Program-made: the position numbers and the translations under genes
In this document: positions 45,691 to 58,205 of the stretch, piece after piece
Layout of the letters: the number at the start of each line of letters is the position of its first letter
Numbering within the stretch: position 1 is the first letter of the stretch
Source: Chelydra serpentina
Taxonomy: Eukaryota > Chordata > Testudines > Chelydridae
Assembly (NCBI GenBank): GCA_037349315.1
Contig: JBAIAC010000597.1
Location: 115,994-179,993 of the forward strand
DNA: 64,000 nt
Direction: 5' to 3'
The notes under the pieces: model-generated
The model's database searches: none
What the model was told of the DNA's origin: nothing
Seen by the model: the letters and a program-made list of their open reading frames with translations, nothing else

Positions 45691-47195
45691 CCCCTGGAGA
45701 ATGAATCACAGAAATGTAGGACTGGAAGAGACCTCAATTGGTCATCTAAGTCCAGCCCTCTGCCTTCGGGGGGAGGGATAGTTCAGTGGTTTGAGTGTTG
45801 GCCTGCTAAACCCAGCGTTGTGTGTTCAATCCTTGAGGGGGCCATTTAGGGATCTGGGGCAAAAATCTGTTGAGGGGACAGTACTTGGTCCTGCTAGTGA
45901 AGACAGGGGACTGGACTCAATGACTTTCATGGTCCTTCCAGTTCTAGGAGATAGGCATATCTCCTATTATTTATTAATCTGTCAGGACTAAGTATTATTC
46001 TAGACCACCCTGACAGGTGGTTGTCTAACCTGTTCTTAAAAACCTCCAATGACAGAGAATCCACAAATTCCCTCGGTAATTTGTTTCAGTGCTTAACTGG
46101 GAAACATTTCCTAACTGGAAGGGTAATCTCCCTTGCTACAATTTAAGCCCATTACTTCTTGTCCTGTCCTCAGTGGATAAGGAGAACAATTTGTCACCCT
46201 CCTCTTTATAACAACCCTTGACGGAGGTGAAGACCCCTCTCAGTCTTCTCGTCTCTGTCTGGACTAAACAAACCCGTTTTTTTCAATCTTTCCTCATAGG
46301 TCCTGTTTTCTAGACCTTTCATAATTTTTGTTGCTCTCCTCTGGACGCGCTCCAATTTCTCCACATCTGTCCCGAAGTTTGGTGCCCAGAATTGGACTAC
46401 AGCTGAGTCCTTATCAGTGCTGACTAATTACTTCTCACACCTTGCTTACAATACTCCTGCTAATACATCCCAGAATGAGGTTTGCTTTTTTTTGCAACAG
46501 TATTACCTTGCTGACTCATATTTAGCTTGTGATCCCCTCCAACCCCTAGATCCTTTTCCACAGTACTCCTCCCTAGGCAGTCATTTCCCATTTTGTATTT
46601 GTGCAATTGATTATTCCGTCCTAAGTAAAATACTTTGCATTTCTCCTTTCTGAATGTCATCCTATTTATTTCAGACCATTTCTCCAGTTTCTCAAGACCA
46701 TTTTGAATTCTAATTCTGTCCTCCAAAGTGTTTGCAACCCCTCCCAGCTTGGTATCATCCACAAACCTTATAAGTGTACTCTGTGCCATTCCCAAATCAT
46801 GTATAAAGATATTGAACAGAAGACCCAGGACAGATTCATGCAGGACCCCACGTGATTTCCCCGGACAGCTTGTCTGTGAACCATTGATAACTACTCTCTG
46901 AGTACGGTTTTCCAACCAGTTGTACACCCACCTTACAGTAGGTTCATCTAGGCTATATTTCCTTCGTTGGCGTATAACAAAATCAGGAGAATCAAAAACC
47001 TTATTAAAGCCAAGATATATCACATCGACTTCTCCCCCCACTCCCCCCACAAGGCTTTTTACCCAGTCCAAGAAGGATATTCTCTGTGTGTATCCCCAGA
47101 GCTGGAGGCAAAGAGAGCTTATGTTCCCTCTCCAAAGAGGCTCATGGATTTTGGAGCACTTTGCAATGAGGGTTCCTAAAACACCGGGAGCCTCC
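45691..47195 (-). mobile_element. CR1 LINE, decayed, reverse-transcriptase domain with FVDD, split by a SINE
   Basis: The reverse strand encodes a broken CR1 reverse-transcriptase segment: GFNKVFDSPDF, RFVDDTKLGGVANTLEDRI (the catalytic box is usually FADD) and EKWSEINRMTFRKEKCKV, ending before the C-terminus seen in other copies. The left end carries a CR1 tail (gaatcacagaaatgtaggac). A SINE interrupts it at 45767-45953. Confidence 0.88.
45767..45953 (+). mobile_element. tRNA-derived turtle SINE, copy 7, diverged, nested in CR1
   Basis: gggatagttcagtggtttga, cctgctaaacccagcgttgt and ggggccatttagggatctgg identify it. The tail is more diverged than in the other copies (ggactggactcaatgacttt). 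CR1 sequence continues on both sides, so it inserted after the CR1. Confidence 0.85.
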
Positions 47196-47199
47196 CTCG

Positions 47200-50100
47200 A
47201 TCCGAGTGACAAGGCCGCCTCATGAGCCTTTCTAACACATTAGGTTACGGAAGCGTGACGTACAGCTAAATGTTTCTGTTCCTGAACGTCGGCACTACGA
47301 ATGCGACACCCTGTAAACCCAGCAGAGAGGGACCTCGGGGACACTTACAATGTTGTCATGAAGCGTGACAAATTAACAGTCAAGCTGATACAGAAACTCG
47401 CTAATATCAACTCTTTACATTAACTGTCCCCCACCCCCACCCCCTGCTCCTCAAATCAAACACCGTGGGACACTCCACTGCCCATAACAAGTCATCATGT
47501 GTGTTTCAATTACACGAGTGAGGCACCCTCTGCTTATAGCGAGGGAAGGAAGAACAGTCACCTTCTGATTGGCCACGAATACTTTTCTTTAATATGAAAC
47601 TGTTAACAAGCGAATTGATGGGTTGGTGAAAGGTGCCAGCCTGGCATTCCCTGGCCATGGAGTCCTTCATTTATCACCAAAGCGGGTACAGCTGGGCAGC
47701 AGCTGAGTAAACTTTCCCCCCCCGTTCGTACACTGTCCACATCAGTGTGCCTCAGTTGGGGGAATCCATTGCAGGGGAAGATTTTAAAGGTATTTGGGCG
47801 CCTAACTCCCATTGATTTAAAATCGGTGCCTGGAGCCCATTCGGCCTTTGTGTCTCCACCGAGGCTGCCAGCCCAGGAACCGATAGCAGTGATAATTGTA
47901 ATGTGGAACACTGTGGAACTGGCGTGAATACATTTCACAAGTGGGCAATCGAATGGCATCAGGTAGGTCTGAATTCCACCCACGCCAGTTCTACACCCAG
48001 GGCCCAGAGATGGAAGAGACCAATCTCCATCCCGCCCCCGCCATGAGCCAGCCGATCCCCACCCGTTAGGATTTTGCGATCATGTTTAAAAGTTGCTTTG
48101 GAATTTCTCTCCATTTGAATTCACAGCTAAAAACCAGCAGGCTAGAATCTCACAGAGCAATCTGCTCACTCAAACAGACCCACCTGAGGTTCTGCATTTC
48201 TAGAGCGTGTGCCCTAGTCACAGAATGAGAGAAGTGAGAGACAGAAAGCTCTATTAGGCTCAGTGCTATCTTGCCCAGGTCCAGCATAGAGCACCCCAAA
48301 ACTCAGGCATTTAAGGTCTCATCTAGGAGACACCCACCACACACACACAAGGTGTCCCGGTAGGCAAACCTCTCTATAATCATCTACAGATCAGGTCTGA
48401 AATCTCTAGGGACTCAAATCCTAGGAAGGTTGTTTGCACCCTCCACATTTCTGAGCCCAGGCAAGGTCTTGTTTGCTTCGCATGAGTATTAACGATCCTG
48501 TGGGGTGCTTTTTGTAAGAACCAGGATTTGCTCTGGTACCCTCAGCTAAAATGTCCTTTCCCCCCACTCCTCTTCTCTACTCTACTTCAGAAGTGGCTGC
48601 ATTTCACTGGAGAAATTAAACCCAAAGGGAAGCAAGATCCACACCTAGACATCATCACTCCCAATGCTAATTCACAACTTCCAGTGGCATAACTACCCCG
48701 CCCAGAGCAGAAAAAAGCCAAGACGAGAGCAAAACTTAAAACACCACTGGAGAGATCCAAAACAATGAGCTAGACTGCTACAGGCCCATCACACTGGCAG
48801 ACACTTCACTACAGTAAAACGTGCAACGCCGAGGCTGATTCGCAACAAATACAGAATCAGTGACCATAAACTCCATGTGGAAACCGGGAGACACGGTTCC
48901 AAGCTAGAGAGAAGTGACAGTGAAGCCAACGTGAGACAGGAGGAGAGGCTGAGGCAGAGAGACTTCCTACCGCAGTGTCTGAAATAAGAGGGAGAACCAG
49001 AGACATTTCTTCAAACTATCCGGAACCACACAAGACTTTTACACGCTGGCCATACGCTGTATATAGCTGGTCAGGCCAATAAAGCCCTACTGAATTGAAA
49101 AATGCATCGTGTGGTGATCTACCTTCTGCCCGGCATCTCTCCTCCCCGTCCTCCGCTGCCACCCAATGGCCAGCTCACTGCTGAGTGGTGGCAATGCCAT
49201 ATGACCAGCTCCCCCCCCCCCCACCTCTTCTCCTTAAGAAACAGCACCGCTGATTAGTGGATAATGAAGAGACTGAGCCATCATACGCAATGGGCGGGGG
49301 CTTGGAGGACAGGCAGGCATGGATTCGATAATGAACTGCTGAGTGTGCCACTGCCCCCGCTGGACGGACTGGAACGATTCACACATGCTTCTTAGCCCCT
49401 GCACTGCTAGGAGCTGAGGGAGAGTCTCCTTTCACCCAAGTGCTAGGGATGTGAGCTTCTGGAGCAGGACGTTGGATCGAACTAGCTTGCTACGAATAGC
49501 AGTGTAACGGCCGCAGCATGGGGCTAGCTGCCTGCATATGTACCTAGGGGCCAGGGCGGGATTGTCCTCGGCCAGCTAGCCCGTGCTGCTGCAACTACGC
49601 TGCGACTCTTAGCAAGCCAACTCAACTAAAGCTAGGTCGGATGTGCCGACACGTGCCGCCATCGCCCCCCCTGAGTTCTGGCTCGGCATCTGGTGTGCGG
49701 CTGAGCCACCACCGTGGCTCTCACTAGCCATCCCGCGTTCCAATCCAGGCGCCTCGAATACGCGCGGCCTCATTTTAGACATTCGGAGCCCGCTCTTCAG
49801 AGGTGCTGAGCGTCCCCCGGCGCCTAACGGCGCCAGCGGGAGTTGTGGGTGCGCTGCAGCTCTGAAAATCCGGCCCAGGGTGCCCCCCTAGAAGAACCCC
49901 AAAAGCAGAGCGGCCACCTCTAAAGGGATTTGTTACCGCTAATGACTAGCTAGACAAGGTGGGTGAGGCAATATGGGACCAACGTCTGTTGGCGGGCGCG
50001 ACCTGGGACGGACATGGCTACAGCAACTCTGCACACAACAACGGCCAGACAGACAGACCGGCTAGGGGAAACAGCTGCCAACAGGGGAGGTCTGCATGAC

Positions 50101-50845
50101 TCAGGGTATGTCAAGGGGGAGCAGCAGGGCGTCAGGCCCTGCCTGGGTGCTGGTATTCCAGACCTAGTCTTTGCTCCCTTTCATCTTGTCTTCTGTTTCA
50201 TGCTCCCTTGTCCCTAATCAAACCCTCTGCACTTGCTGAATAAAACCCTCCCGTGGCTTCATCTCCCAGGGAGCGCGCCCGTGGATGTGCTTCCCAATTC
50301 AGCCAGCGTTCAGCTGCCTGACAGGGGATGTCATTTCACTGACTGTCGCGGCAGATTGGATTGGAGCAGACGCTCTGAGCGGAGCTGGCTTCGTGCACGT
50401 TACATTAGGCAGCGATGATCACTGGAACGTAAGAGCTAGCGTGAGCTCTGAAGAGCTGCTGCTGGAAATCCGGGTGGGTTACTGTGGTAACACACTGAAG
50501 GGAAACAATTTGAGGGGGAGGGGGGCTCCTAGACCTGGTGAAGATAAACATCGACAGCTAGGAGTTTTAAACGATAAGTCTGAAGAAAGGAATGATTGAA
50601 AAGACAGCACAGATCAGGGGTCGGAGACAGAGCTTTTCGCCTCTAGAGCATCACTTCCAGGATTGTCGCACATGTGGGGGACCAACTAGCTTATGGGGGG
50701 CAAGGCCTTTCACCTCTAGGACACTGGTTCTGATCCAGCCCCACATGGGGAGCACTGGCTGGCTCTTGGGAGGCAGGGAATGGGACACGGGGCCTTTCAC
50801 CTCTAGAGCAGTGGCTGCATGGCAGAGATGATTGGTTAGTTTAGG
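47200..50845. other. intergenic or upstream region, no gene recognised
   Basis: About 3.6 kb of mostly anonymous sequence. A gcctgcatatgtacctaggg segment near 49535 and acaaggtgggtgaggcaata near 49956 look like repeat fragments. Any missing DNAH2 5' exon could be here, but I find no open frame with an acceptable ATG and donor that I would defend. Confidence 0.45.
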
Positions 50846-50846
50846 G

Positions 50847-50997
50847 CAGCGGTGTCCAATAGAAATTCGATGCTAGCCACACTTGTGGTTCTGAATGTTT
50901 CTTATTAGCCACGTGATAAAAAAGCCACCTGCATTCGCCACAAGTCAATAGCCTGTTAGCCACACGTGGCTAGTGAGGAACGTATTGGACACCGCTG
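50847..50997. mobile_element. hAT-like non-autonomous element, about 150 bp
   Basis: Inverted ends CAGCGGTGTCCAATA and TATTGGACACCGCTG (one base offset) with internal cttattagccacgtgataaa and gttagccacacgtggctagt. No convincing 8-bp duplication is visible. Confidence 0.75.
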
Positions 50998-51349
50998 GGG
51001 GAGTGGGATGAAGAGCCTGCCACAGCTACAACCTCAGTTCTAATCCGGCCCCAGGTTGATGGCTTTTTTTACCAAAAAACCCACCCAAATATTAAAACTA
51101 GTGCAACGGCAGCTGGGGCTCAAGGCTGCCCATGATGAACAAGACTAGATGTCCTCAGCTTGCCTGTATCTTGAATAGGGTGACGGGTCGGGCTGCACTT
51201 CGCTCCCTATTCCAGGAGGCCATGAAGGTAACACTGGCTTTGATTGAACAAGGTGAGGCCTACACTGGACAGGTTTATGTCCGGCAGTGTGTAGAAAGGA
51301 CCCAGGTTGTTGCCTCCAGCATCTCAGGTGGATTTGTAGTGACCCCACT

Positions 51350-51465
51350 GCACTAGGACCCAAGAGACCTGGCTTCTATTCCTGGCTCTGCCAGAGATCG
51401 ACTGGCTAGCCGTGGGCAAGCTCCCGCGCCTCGGTTTCATTCTCACCCTTTGTCTAGCTAGACTG
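51350..51465 (+). mobile_element. MIR-like SINE fragment
   Basis: acctggcttctattcctggc, tctgccagagatcgactggc, then cgtgggcaagctcccgcgcc and tcggtttcat, a head plus core arrangement as in MIR. Confidence 0.75.
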
Positions 51466-51559
51466 TTGGCGCTGCGACGATCCCTCACCGGGTGTTCGCA
51501 CGCTGCAGCACGGCAGGTGCTGCTGTCATCATAATAGACTTGCCGAGAGCAGGTTAGAT

Positions 51560-51769
51560 CAGCGCTCTGCAACCTTTGCTCATTTGCGGGCCCCTCAATA
51601 TTTTCAAATGGAGGTGCGGCCCCCTTTGGAAATGATAGATAGTCTGCAGAGCCCCCATGGACCACAGGTTCAAAACCATTGTTCTATGGGAACAACAACC
51701 TTTCGCGGACTCCTTAGACATAATCTGTGGATCCCCAGGGGTCTGCGGCCCACAGGTTGAAAACCACTG
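51560..51769. mobile_element. hAT-like non-autonomous element, 210 bp, imperfect TSD
   Basis: Ends CAGCGCTCTGCAACCTTTG and CAGGTTGAAAACCACTG, resembling Charlie/MER5-type ends. Flanks GGTTAGAT and GGTTAGGT match at 7 of 8 positions. Non-coding. Confidence 0.7.
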
Positions 51770-52009
51770 GGTTAGGTGAATTTTATGGTGACTGAAATGC
51801 CCAAATCCTGTCCAGGCCAATGCTGACACAAGAATAAAAGGGGCTAAACTGGCCAGGAATAAATCTAGGCTGGAAATGAGAAGAAGGCTTCTAACTCTAA
51901 CCCGACCTTCCTCCTGTGCTTTCCTCATCTGGAGTGGGCCGGATTTTGAAAGATCGATCTCCTAGTGGGGTCTAGGGGCCTGGGTTTAGCACAACCCAGG
52001 CACCTTTTC

Positions 52010-52797
52010 TTGGGCCACAAGAAATCGGATGAGGTTCAACAAGGACAAGTGCAGAGTCCTGCACTTAGGACGGAAGAATCCCACAGACTAGGGACCGAAT
52101 GGCTGGGCAGCAGTTCTGCAGAAAAGGACCTAGGGGTTACAGTGGATGAAAAGCTGAATATGAGTCAACAGTGTGCCCTTGTTGCCAAGAAGGCTAACGG
52201 CATTTTGGGCTGTATAAGTAGGGGCATTTCCAGCAGATCGAGGGACGTGATTATTCCCCTCTATTCGGCACTGGTGAGGCCTCATTTGGAGTACTGTGTC
52301 CAGTTTTGGGCCCCACACTACAAGAAGGATGTGGATAAATTGGAAAGAGTCCAACGGAGGGCAACAAAAATGATTAGGGGGCTGGAGCACATGACGTATG
52401 AGGAGAGGCTGAGGGAACTGGGATTGTTTAGCCTGCAGAAGAGAAGAGTGAGGGGGGATTTGATAGCTGCTTTCAACTACCTGAAGGGGGGATCCAAAGA
52501 GGATGGAGCTCGGCTGTTCTCAGTGGTAGAAGATGACAGAACAAGGAGTAATGGTCTCAAGTTGCAGAGGGGGAGGTTTAGGTTGGATATTAGGAAACAC
52601 TATGTCACTAGTAGGGTGGTGAAGCACTGGAATGGGTTCCCTAGGGAGGTGGTGGAATCTCCTTCCTTAGAGGTGTTTAAGGCCCGGCTTGACAAGCCCT
52701 GGCTGGGCTGATTTAGTTGGGGTTGGTCCTGCTTTGAGCAGGGGGTGGGACTAGAACCTCCTGAGGTCCCTTCCCACCCTGAGATTCTATGATTCTA
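52010..52797 (+). mobile_element. CR1 LINE 3' part with long ORF2 remnant
   Basis: An open frame of about 230 codons encodes the C-terminal CR1 segment: [56 protein letters not shown] and [20 protein letters not shown]. The CR1 3' tail follows (gctttgagcagggggtggga, then gattctatgattcta). It is 5' truncated; the open frame suggests recent insertion. It is also the likely source family of the SINE tails in this window. Confidence 0.93.
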
Positions 52798-52809
52798 ACC
52801 CAGGTCTGA

Positions 52810-53575
52810 GGTTAGTCTCTAAGGTGCCACAAGTATTTGATTTGCTTTTTGCTGACACAGACTAACACGGCTACTACACTGTAACCTAGAAGCTTTAGAG
52901 GTGTTCTGGAACAGCCCCCCAATAGGAATCGTGGGGGCAAACGACCTAACTAGTTTGAAGCTGGAGCATGATAGGTTTAAACGGGCTATGACAGGGTGAC
53001 GTGGGACAGCAGGGGACTGAACTCCATGACCCAGGAGGACCTTGTCAGTCCTATGTACAATGGTGGAGCTGCAACAGTCAAAACAATGGCGGGGAATCTG
53101 AAGGGCCCGCAGCTCATCACTTGAAAACCAGGCCCGAAGAGAGCGGTGTAGACAAGGCCCAAGAGGCTGCAGCCTGGCCACATGTCGAGTTATTTGACAT
53201 GACCTTTGCCCCCGGGTTTGGTACAAATTAGGGTATGTGGAGCTCGTGGCAGGATTTGCAGAGGTGCCGCAGGAAGCCCAGGGAGCTACAGGGCGCCCAG
53301 AGAGTTGGATCATCTATGCGGCAGGCAGCACTAGGAAAGGGTTTGGGGAAATACCAGTCTCCTCCGCGGGGGGTGCCGGCAGACCCGATTCACTATCCGA
53401 TACCAAGGAGGGTCCCCGCACAACGCTTTTGCGCGGCTTTCTGTCACCGGGCGTGCCGCGGCGGCGAGTACTCATTGTTCACCAAAGGCTCTGTGAAAAA
53501 ACCAAACCTGTCTTTAGGAAACCGACGGCATAACCGGAAGGGAAAGCAGCCTAGAGCAGGCGGGGCCGAGTCAAC
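52810..53575. other. repeat fragment followed by CpG-rich unique sequence
   Basis: 52815-52890 (ctaaggtgccacaagtattt, agactaacacggctactaca) is the interspersed repeat type interrupted by the LTR at 38.6 kb. From about 53330 to 53560 the DNA becomes CpG-rich (cttttgcgcggctttctgtc, ccgcggcggcgagtactcat) and could be a small promoter island. No gene is assigned. Confidence 0.4.
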
Positions 53576-53577
53576 GT

Positions 53578-53692
53578 CCTATTCCCGGCTCTGGGAGGGG
53601 AGGGGGTTAGAGCAGCGGGGGTGGGAGTCAGGACTCCTGGGTTCCCTCCCCGGCTCTCGGAGGAGAATGGGGCTAGTGGGTTAGAGCAGGTG
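53578..53692 (+). repeat. SINE-head units, about 1.5 copies
   Basis: ttcccggctctgggagggga, gtcaggactcctgggttccc and gggttagagcagg match the SINE-head arrays elsewhere in the window. Confidence 0.75.
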
Positions 53693-53864
53693 TAAAGTGC
53701 TCCCATTCTCTTCGGGGGTAAATGACTGTACGTGGCCCAGAGTCAGGAGTTCTGTTCCTGCCCCCGGCCTTTGGGGAACCACGTCCTGTCTCCCGGCAAC
53801 CCATCTGCGCCCAGATTCGGTCCCTCTTCCACCTCCTCTTCCCTCCCCTTCACGGCCGTTACCT

Positions 53865-56180
53865 GTTGTCACCTCCCCCCCCACCTTCCCCACCTCACAC
53901 TTGTCCCCTTCCTCCCCACCCCAGCCGCTCGCCCCCTTTCCCACCTGCCCCCTCCCCTACCACTCATCGGCCCCACACTTATACTTGCCACCTAACTCCT
54001 GCCCTCTCCTGCACGTGACACCCCTTCCCATCCCTCCTCTCCCCCACTCCCCCTCCCCGTCCCCTTCCACTCACAACTGTCCCCTGCCCCCACACACCCC
54101 TCCCCTCTTCCCATTTGCCCTCTCCCGGCCCCAGCTGCTTCCGACCTGCCTCCCCACACTTCACCTCTGCTACTCCCCCACCTGCCCCTTCTCCTCCCCA
54201 ACCTGCCTCCTCCCACTTCCCACCTGCCCCTCACCTGCTCCCTCCCCCAGCTGCCCCTTCCTTCAACCTGCCCCTCCCCTCACTCCTCCACCATGCCTCC
54301 CCCACCCCTTCACATCTGCCCCTCCCCACAGCTACCCTTCCCACCTGCCCCTTCCCTCCCCTCCCCTGCCCTCTCCCCCAGCTACACCCTCCTACAACCT
54401 GCTCCTCCCCTCACTCCCCCCACACACTTTCCCCTCCCTCCCCAGCTACCGTTTTCACCTGCCCCTTCAAAGTTGCCCCCTCCCACACCTACTCCCTCCT
54501 TCCCCCACCTATCCCCTCCCCTCACTTGCCCTCCCCCCCACACCTACCCCTCCCTCTGCAACCTGCCCCTCACCTCCACACACACACCCCACTTCCCACC
54601 TGCCCCTACCCTCACCTGCCCCTGCTCCCACAGCTACCCCTCCCACCTGCCCCCTCCCATCCAGCTACCCCATCCTTCAACCTGCCCCCTCCCCTCACAC
54701 TTCCCCCTCCCCTTCACATTTGCCCCTCCCCTGCCCACCTCCCCCCCAACTACATCCTCCTTCAACCTGCCCCTCCCGTCACCTCCCCTGCCCTCTCCCC
54801 CACACCTACCCCTCCCTCTGCAACCTGCCCCTCACCTCCACACCCACCCCTCCCACTTCCCTCCTGCCCCTACCCTCACCTGCCCCTGCTCCCACAGCTA
54901 CCCCTCCCACCCGCCCCCTCCCCTCCAGCTACCCCCTCCTTCAACCTGCCCCCTCCCCTTCACATCTGCCCCTCCCCTGCCCACCTCCCGTCACCTCCCC
55001 TGCCCTCTCCCGCATACCTACCCCTCCCACTTCCCACCTGCCCCCTCCCCCACAGCTACCCCCTCCTTCAACCTGCCCCTCCCCCCCACACTTCCCCCTC
55101 CCCACCTTCCCCCCAGCTACCCCCTCCTTCAACCTGCCCCCTCCCCATAGCTACCCCGCCCCCTTCCCACCTGCCCCCTCCCCCACAGCTACCCCCTCCT
55201 TCAACCTGCCCCTCCCCCCCCACACTTCCCCCTCCCCTCCCCACCTGCCCCTCCCCCCACACACTTCCCCCAGCTACCCCCTCCTTCAATCTCCCCCCTC
55301 CCCCACAGCTACCCCGCCCCCTTCCCACCTGCCCCCTCCCCCACAGCTACCCCCTCCTTCAACCTGCCCCTCCCCCCACACACTTCCCCCTCCCCTCCCC
55401 ACCTGCCCCTCCCCTCCCCACCTTCCCCCAGCTACCCCCTCTTTCAACCTGCCCCCTCCCCATAGCTACCCCGCCCCCTTCCTACCTGCCCCCTCCCCCA
55501 CAGCTACCCCCTCCTTCAACCTGCCCCTCCCCCCACACACTTCGCCCTCCCCTCCCCACCTGCCCCCAGCTACCCCCTCCTTCAACCTGCCCCCTCCCCA
55601 TAGCTACCCCGCCCCCTTCCCACCTGCCCCCTTCCCCCCAGCTACCCCCTCCTTCAACCTGCCCCCTCCCCATAGCTACCCCGCCCCCTTCCTACCTGCC
55701 CCCTTCCCCCCAGCTACCCCCTCCTTCAACCTGCCCCCTCCCCATAGCTACCCCGCCCCCTTCCTACCTGCCCCCTTCCCCCCAGCTACCCCCTCCTTCA
55801 ACCTGCCCCCTCCCCATAGCTACCCCGCCCCCTTCCTACCTGCCCCCTCCCCCACAGCTACCCCCTCCTTCAACCTGCCCCTCCCCCACACACTTCGCCC
55901 TCCCCTCCCCACCTGCCCCCAGCTACCCCCTCCTTCAACCTGCCCCCTCCCCACAGCTACCCCGCCCCCTTCCCACCTGCCCCCTCCCCCACAGCTACCC
56001 CGCCCCCTTCCCACCTACCCCCTCCTTCAACCTGCCCCTCCCCCCCACACTTCCCCCTCCCCACCTGCCCCCAGCTACCCCCTCCTTCAACCTGCCCCTT
56101 CCCCACAGCTACCCCGCCCCCTCCCCACCTGCCCCCTCCCCCACCCCTCACTCCTACCCCACCTCACCCCTGCCCCGCAC
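53865..56180 (+). repeat. polypyrimidine minisatellite, about 2.3 kb, strand-asymmetric
   Basis: Nearly all C and T on the plus strand with scattered A and very little G. From about 54640 units become regular (cagctaccccctccttcaac, ctgccccctccccatagcta, ccccgcccccttcctacctg), with a period near 70 bp around 55560-55870. Two plus-strand frames stay open for hundreds of codons because the composition lacks stops; their Pro/Ser/Leu products are not credible proteins. Confidence 0.9.
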
Positions 56181-56199
56181 GCTCCGCTCCAACTCGCCC

Positions 56200-56460
56200 C
56201 TCGGGCCCCTCCCACCCGCAGCGTCTCCCCGGGCAACCGAGCAACGGACGCCGCGGGGAGGAGCGCGAGCCTGGGAGGCAGCCAATCAGGAGAGGGCAGG
56301 GGGGCGGTGCGCGCGCCGCTTGAGTGGCGGTTGGTGCGAGGGGAGGGGAGCGCGCGCCCGCTTGAGTGACAGTTGGTGAGGAGGAGCGACGGGGATGGGA
56401 AGCAGCCCTGTCAATCCTACCGAGAGAGGCGCCTGATTGGAGGACCAGGAGGAGAGTGGC
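56200..56460. promoter_or_regulatory. CpG-rich, promoter-like segment with CCAAT boxes
   Basis: Unique CpG-dense DNA between two repeat blocks. It has CCAAT at 56282 and, on the other strand (ATTGG), at 56436 and 56522, GC boxes (ggggcggtg), and two GCAAC half-sites in tandem at 56229-56247 that resemble RFX X-box halves but lie in direct, not inverted, order. It could drive the chaperonin gene rightward, the dynein gene leftward, or both. No transcript boundary can be read from the sequence. Confidence 0.4.
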
Positions 56461-56684
56461 GGGAGCAGAAGAGATGGGTGGGACTAGGAAACACTGTCAA
56501 TCTTGCCCAGGGAGGCAGCTGATTGGAGGTCTGGGGGGAAAGGGGTGGGAAGAAGGAGTAGGTCTCCTCAAATTCCCTGAAGGAGGAATTCAACCCCCCC
56601 CCACCCCCACCCCCGCCTCGCAAGGCCTGGATAACAGCTCCCATCATGCAGCGGGAAGGGGTGCCTATCAGAGCTTAGCATCAG

Positions 56685-56931
56685 TCCCAGAATGCATTGC
56701 ACCCACCGGACAGGAGCAGAGCTCCCCCCGCACATTGCTGTGTACCCCAATGTGAGCGGAGGTCCCAGAATGCATTGCTACAAACACTATGAGCTGCAGG
56801 CCTGAAGCGGAGGTCCCAGAATGCATTGCTACACACACTATGAGCCGCAGGCCCAGAGCAGAGGTCCCAGAATGCATTGCTACACACACTATGAGCCGCA
56901 GGCCCAGAGCAGAGGTCCCAGAATGCATTGC
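56685..56931 (+). repeat. tandem ZNF143/Staf-like motif repeat (51-bp unit)
   Basis: The 16-base string tcccagaatgcattgc occurs at 56685, 56763, 56814, 56865 and 56916. The last four lie in a perfect 51-bp period, each followed by an acac/actatgagc segment. The string matches the core of the ZNF143 (Staf) binding site (CCCAGAATGC). A related ctcccatcatgc lies just before, at about 56638. The position between CpG-rich DNA and the chaperonin gene suggests a promoter-associated role, but binding is inferred. Confidence 0.7.
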
Positions 56932-57114
56932 TACACACACTATGAGCCACAGGCCCATGGAATGGGAACACTTTATGTTCCCCATTTCTCGAGAACCCAG
57001 AGCCAGCCAGTTCCCCTGATTGGACCTAGCCCCCCACAGAGGGGAAAGGCCCTTTATTCCCCCATCCTCCCGGCTCTTTGCTATCGCGGGACTTTTTGTC
57101 GCCTGCTCCCATCA

Positions 57115-58162
57115 ATACATGCCATCCATCCATCCCCACACACGCCATCTATCCACCCATCCATCTCCATACACGTTATCTATCCATCCATCCCATACAC
57201 GCCATCCATCCATCCATCCATCACCATACACGTCATCTATCCATCCATCCATCCATCCATCCACCCATCCATCCATCCCTGTACACACCATCCATCCATC
57301 CATCCCCATACACGTCATCTATCCATCCATCCACGCATCCATCCATCCTTGTACATGCCGCCATCCATCCATGCATCCGTCCATCCATCCATCCATCCCC
57401 ATACACGTCATCTATCCATCCATCCATCCATCCCCATCCACGTCATCTATCCATCCATCCGTCCATCCATCCATCCTTGTACATGCCGCCATCCATCCAT
57501 GCATCCGTCCATCCATCCATCCATCCCCATACACGTCATCTATCCATCCATCCATCCATCCCCATCCACGTCATCTATCCATCCATCCACGCATCCATCC
57601 ATCCTTGTACATGCCGCCATCCATCCATGCATCCATCCATCCATCCATCCATCCCCATACACGTCATCTATCCATCCATCCATCCATCCATCCCCGTACA
57701 CGCCATCCATCCATCCATCCATCCATCCCCATACACGTCATCTATCCATCCATCCACCCATCCATCCATCCTTGTACACGCCGCCATCCATCCATCCATC
57801 CCTCCCTCCATCCCCATACATGTCATCTACCCATCCATCCATCCATCCCCATACACGTCATCTATCCATCCATCCACCCATCCATCCATCCTTGTACACG
57901 CCGCCATCCATCCATGCATCCATGCATCCATCCCCATACACGTCATCTATCCATCCATCCATCCACCCATCCATCCATCCCCGTACACGCCATCCATCCA
58001 TCTATCCCCATACATGTCATCTATCCATCCATCCCTGTACACGCCATCCATCCATCCATCACTGTACATGCCATCTATCTATCCATCCATCCATCCATCC
58101 ATCCATCACTGTACATGCCATCTATCTATCCATCCATCCATCCATTCATCCCTGTACACGCC

Positions 58163-58205
<43 letters not shown>

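Noticed and set aside
56229..56247. RFX X-box that would mark a ciliary promoter for DNAH2
   Set aside because: The two GCAAC halves are in direct order rather than inverted as in a true X-box, and no DNAH2 first exon is found nearby; kept only as a remark in the promoter entry.
53697..56379. Open frames of 754-890 codons, Pro/Ser/Leu-rich
   Set aside because: A pyrimidine-only strand cannot form stop codons; two frames are open at once and no domain is present.
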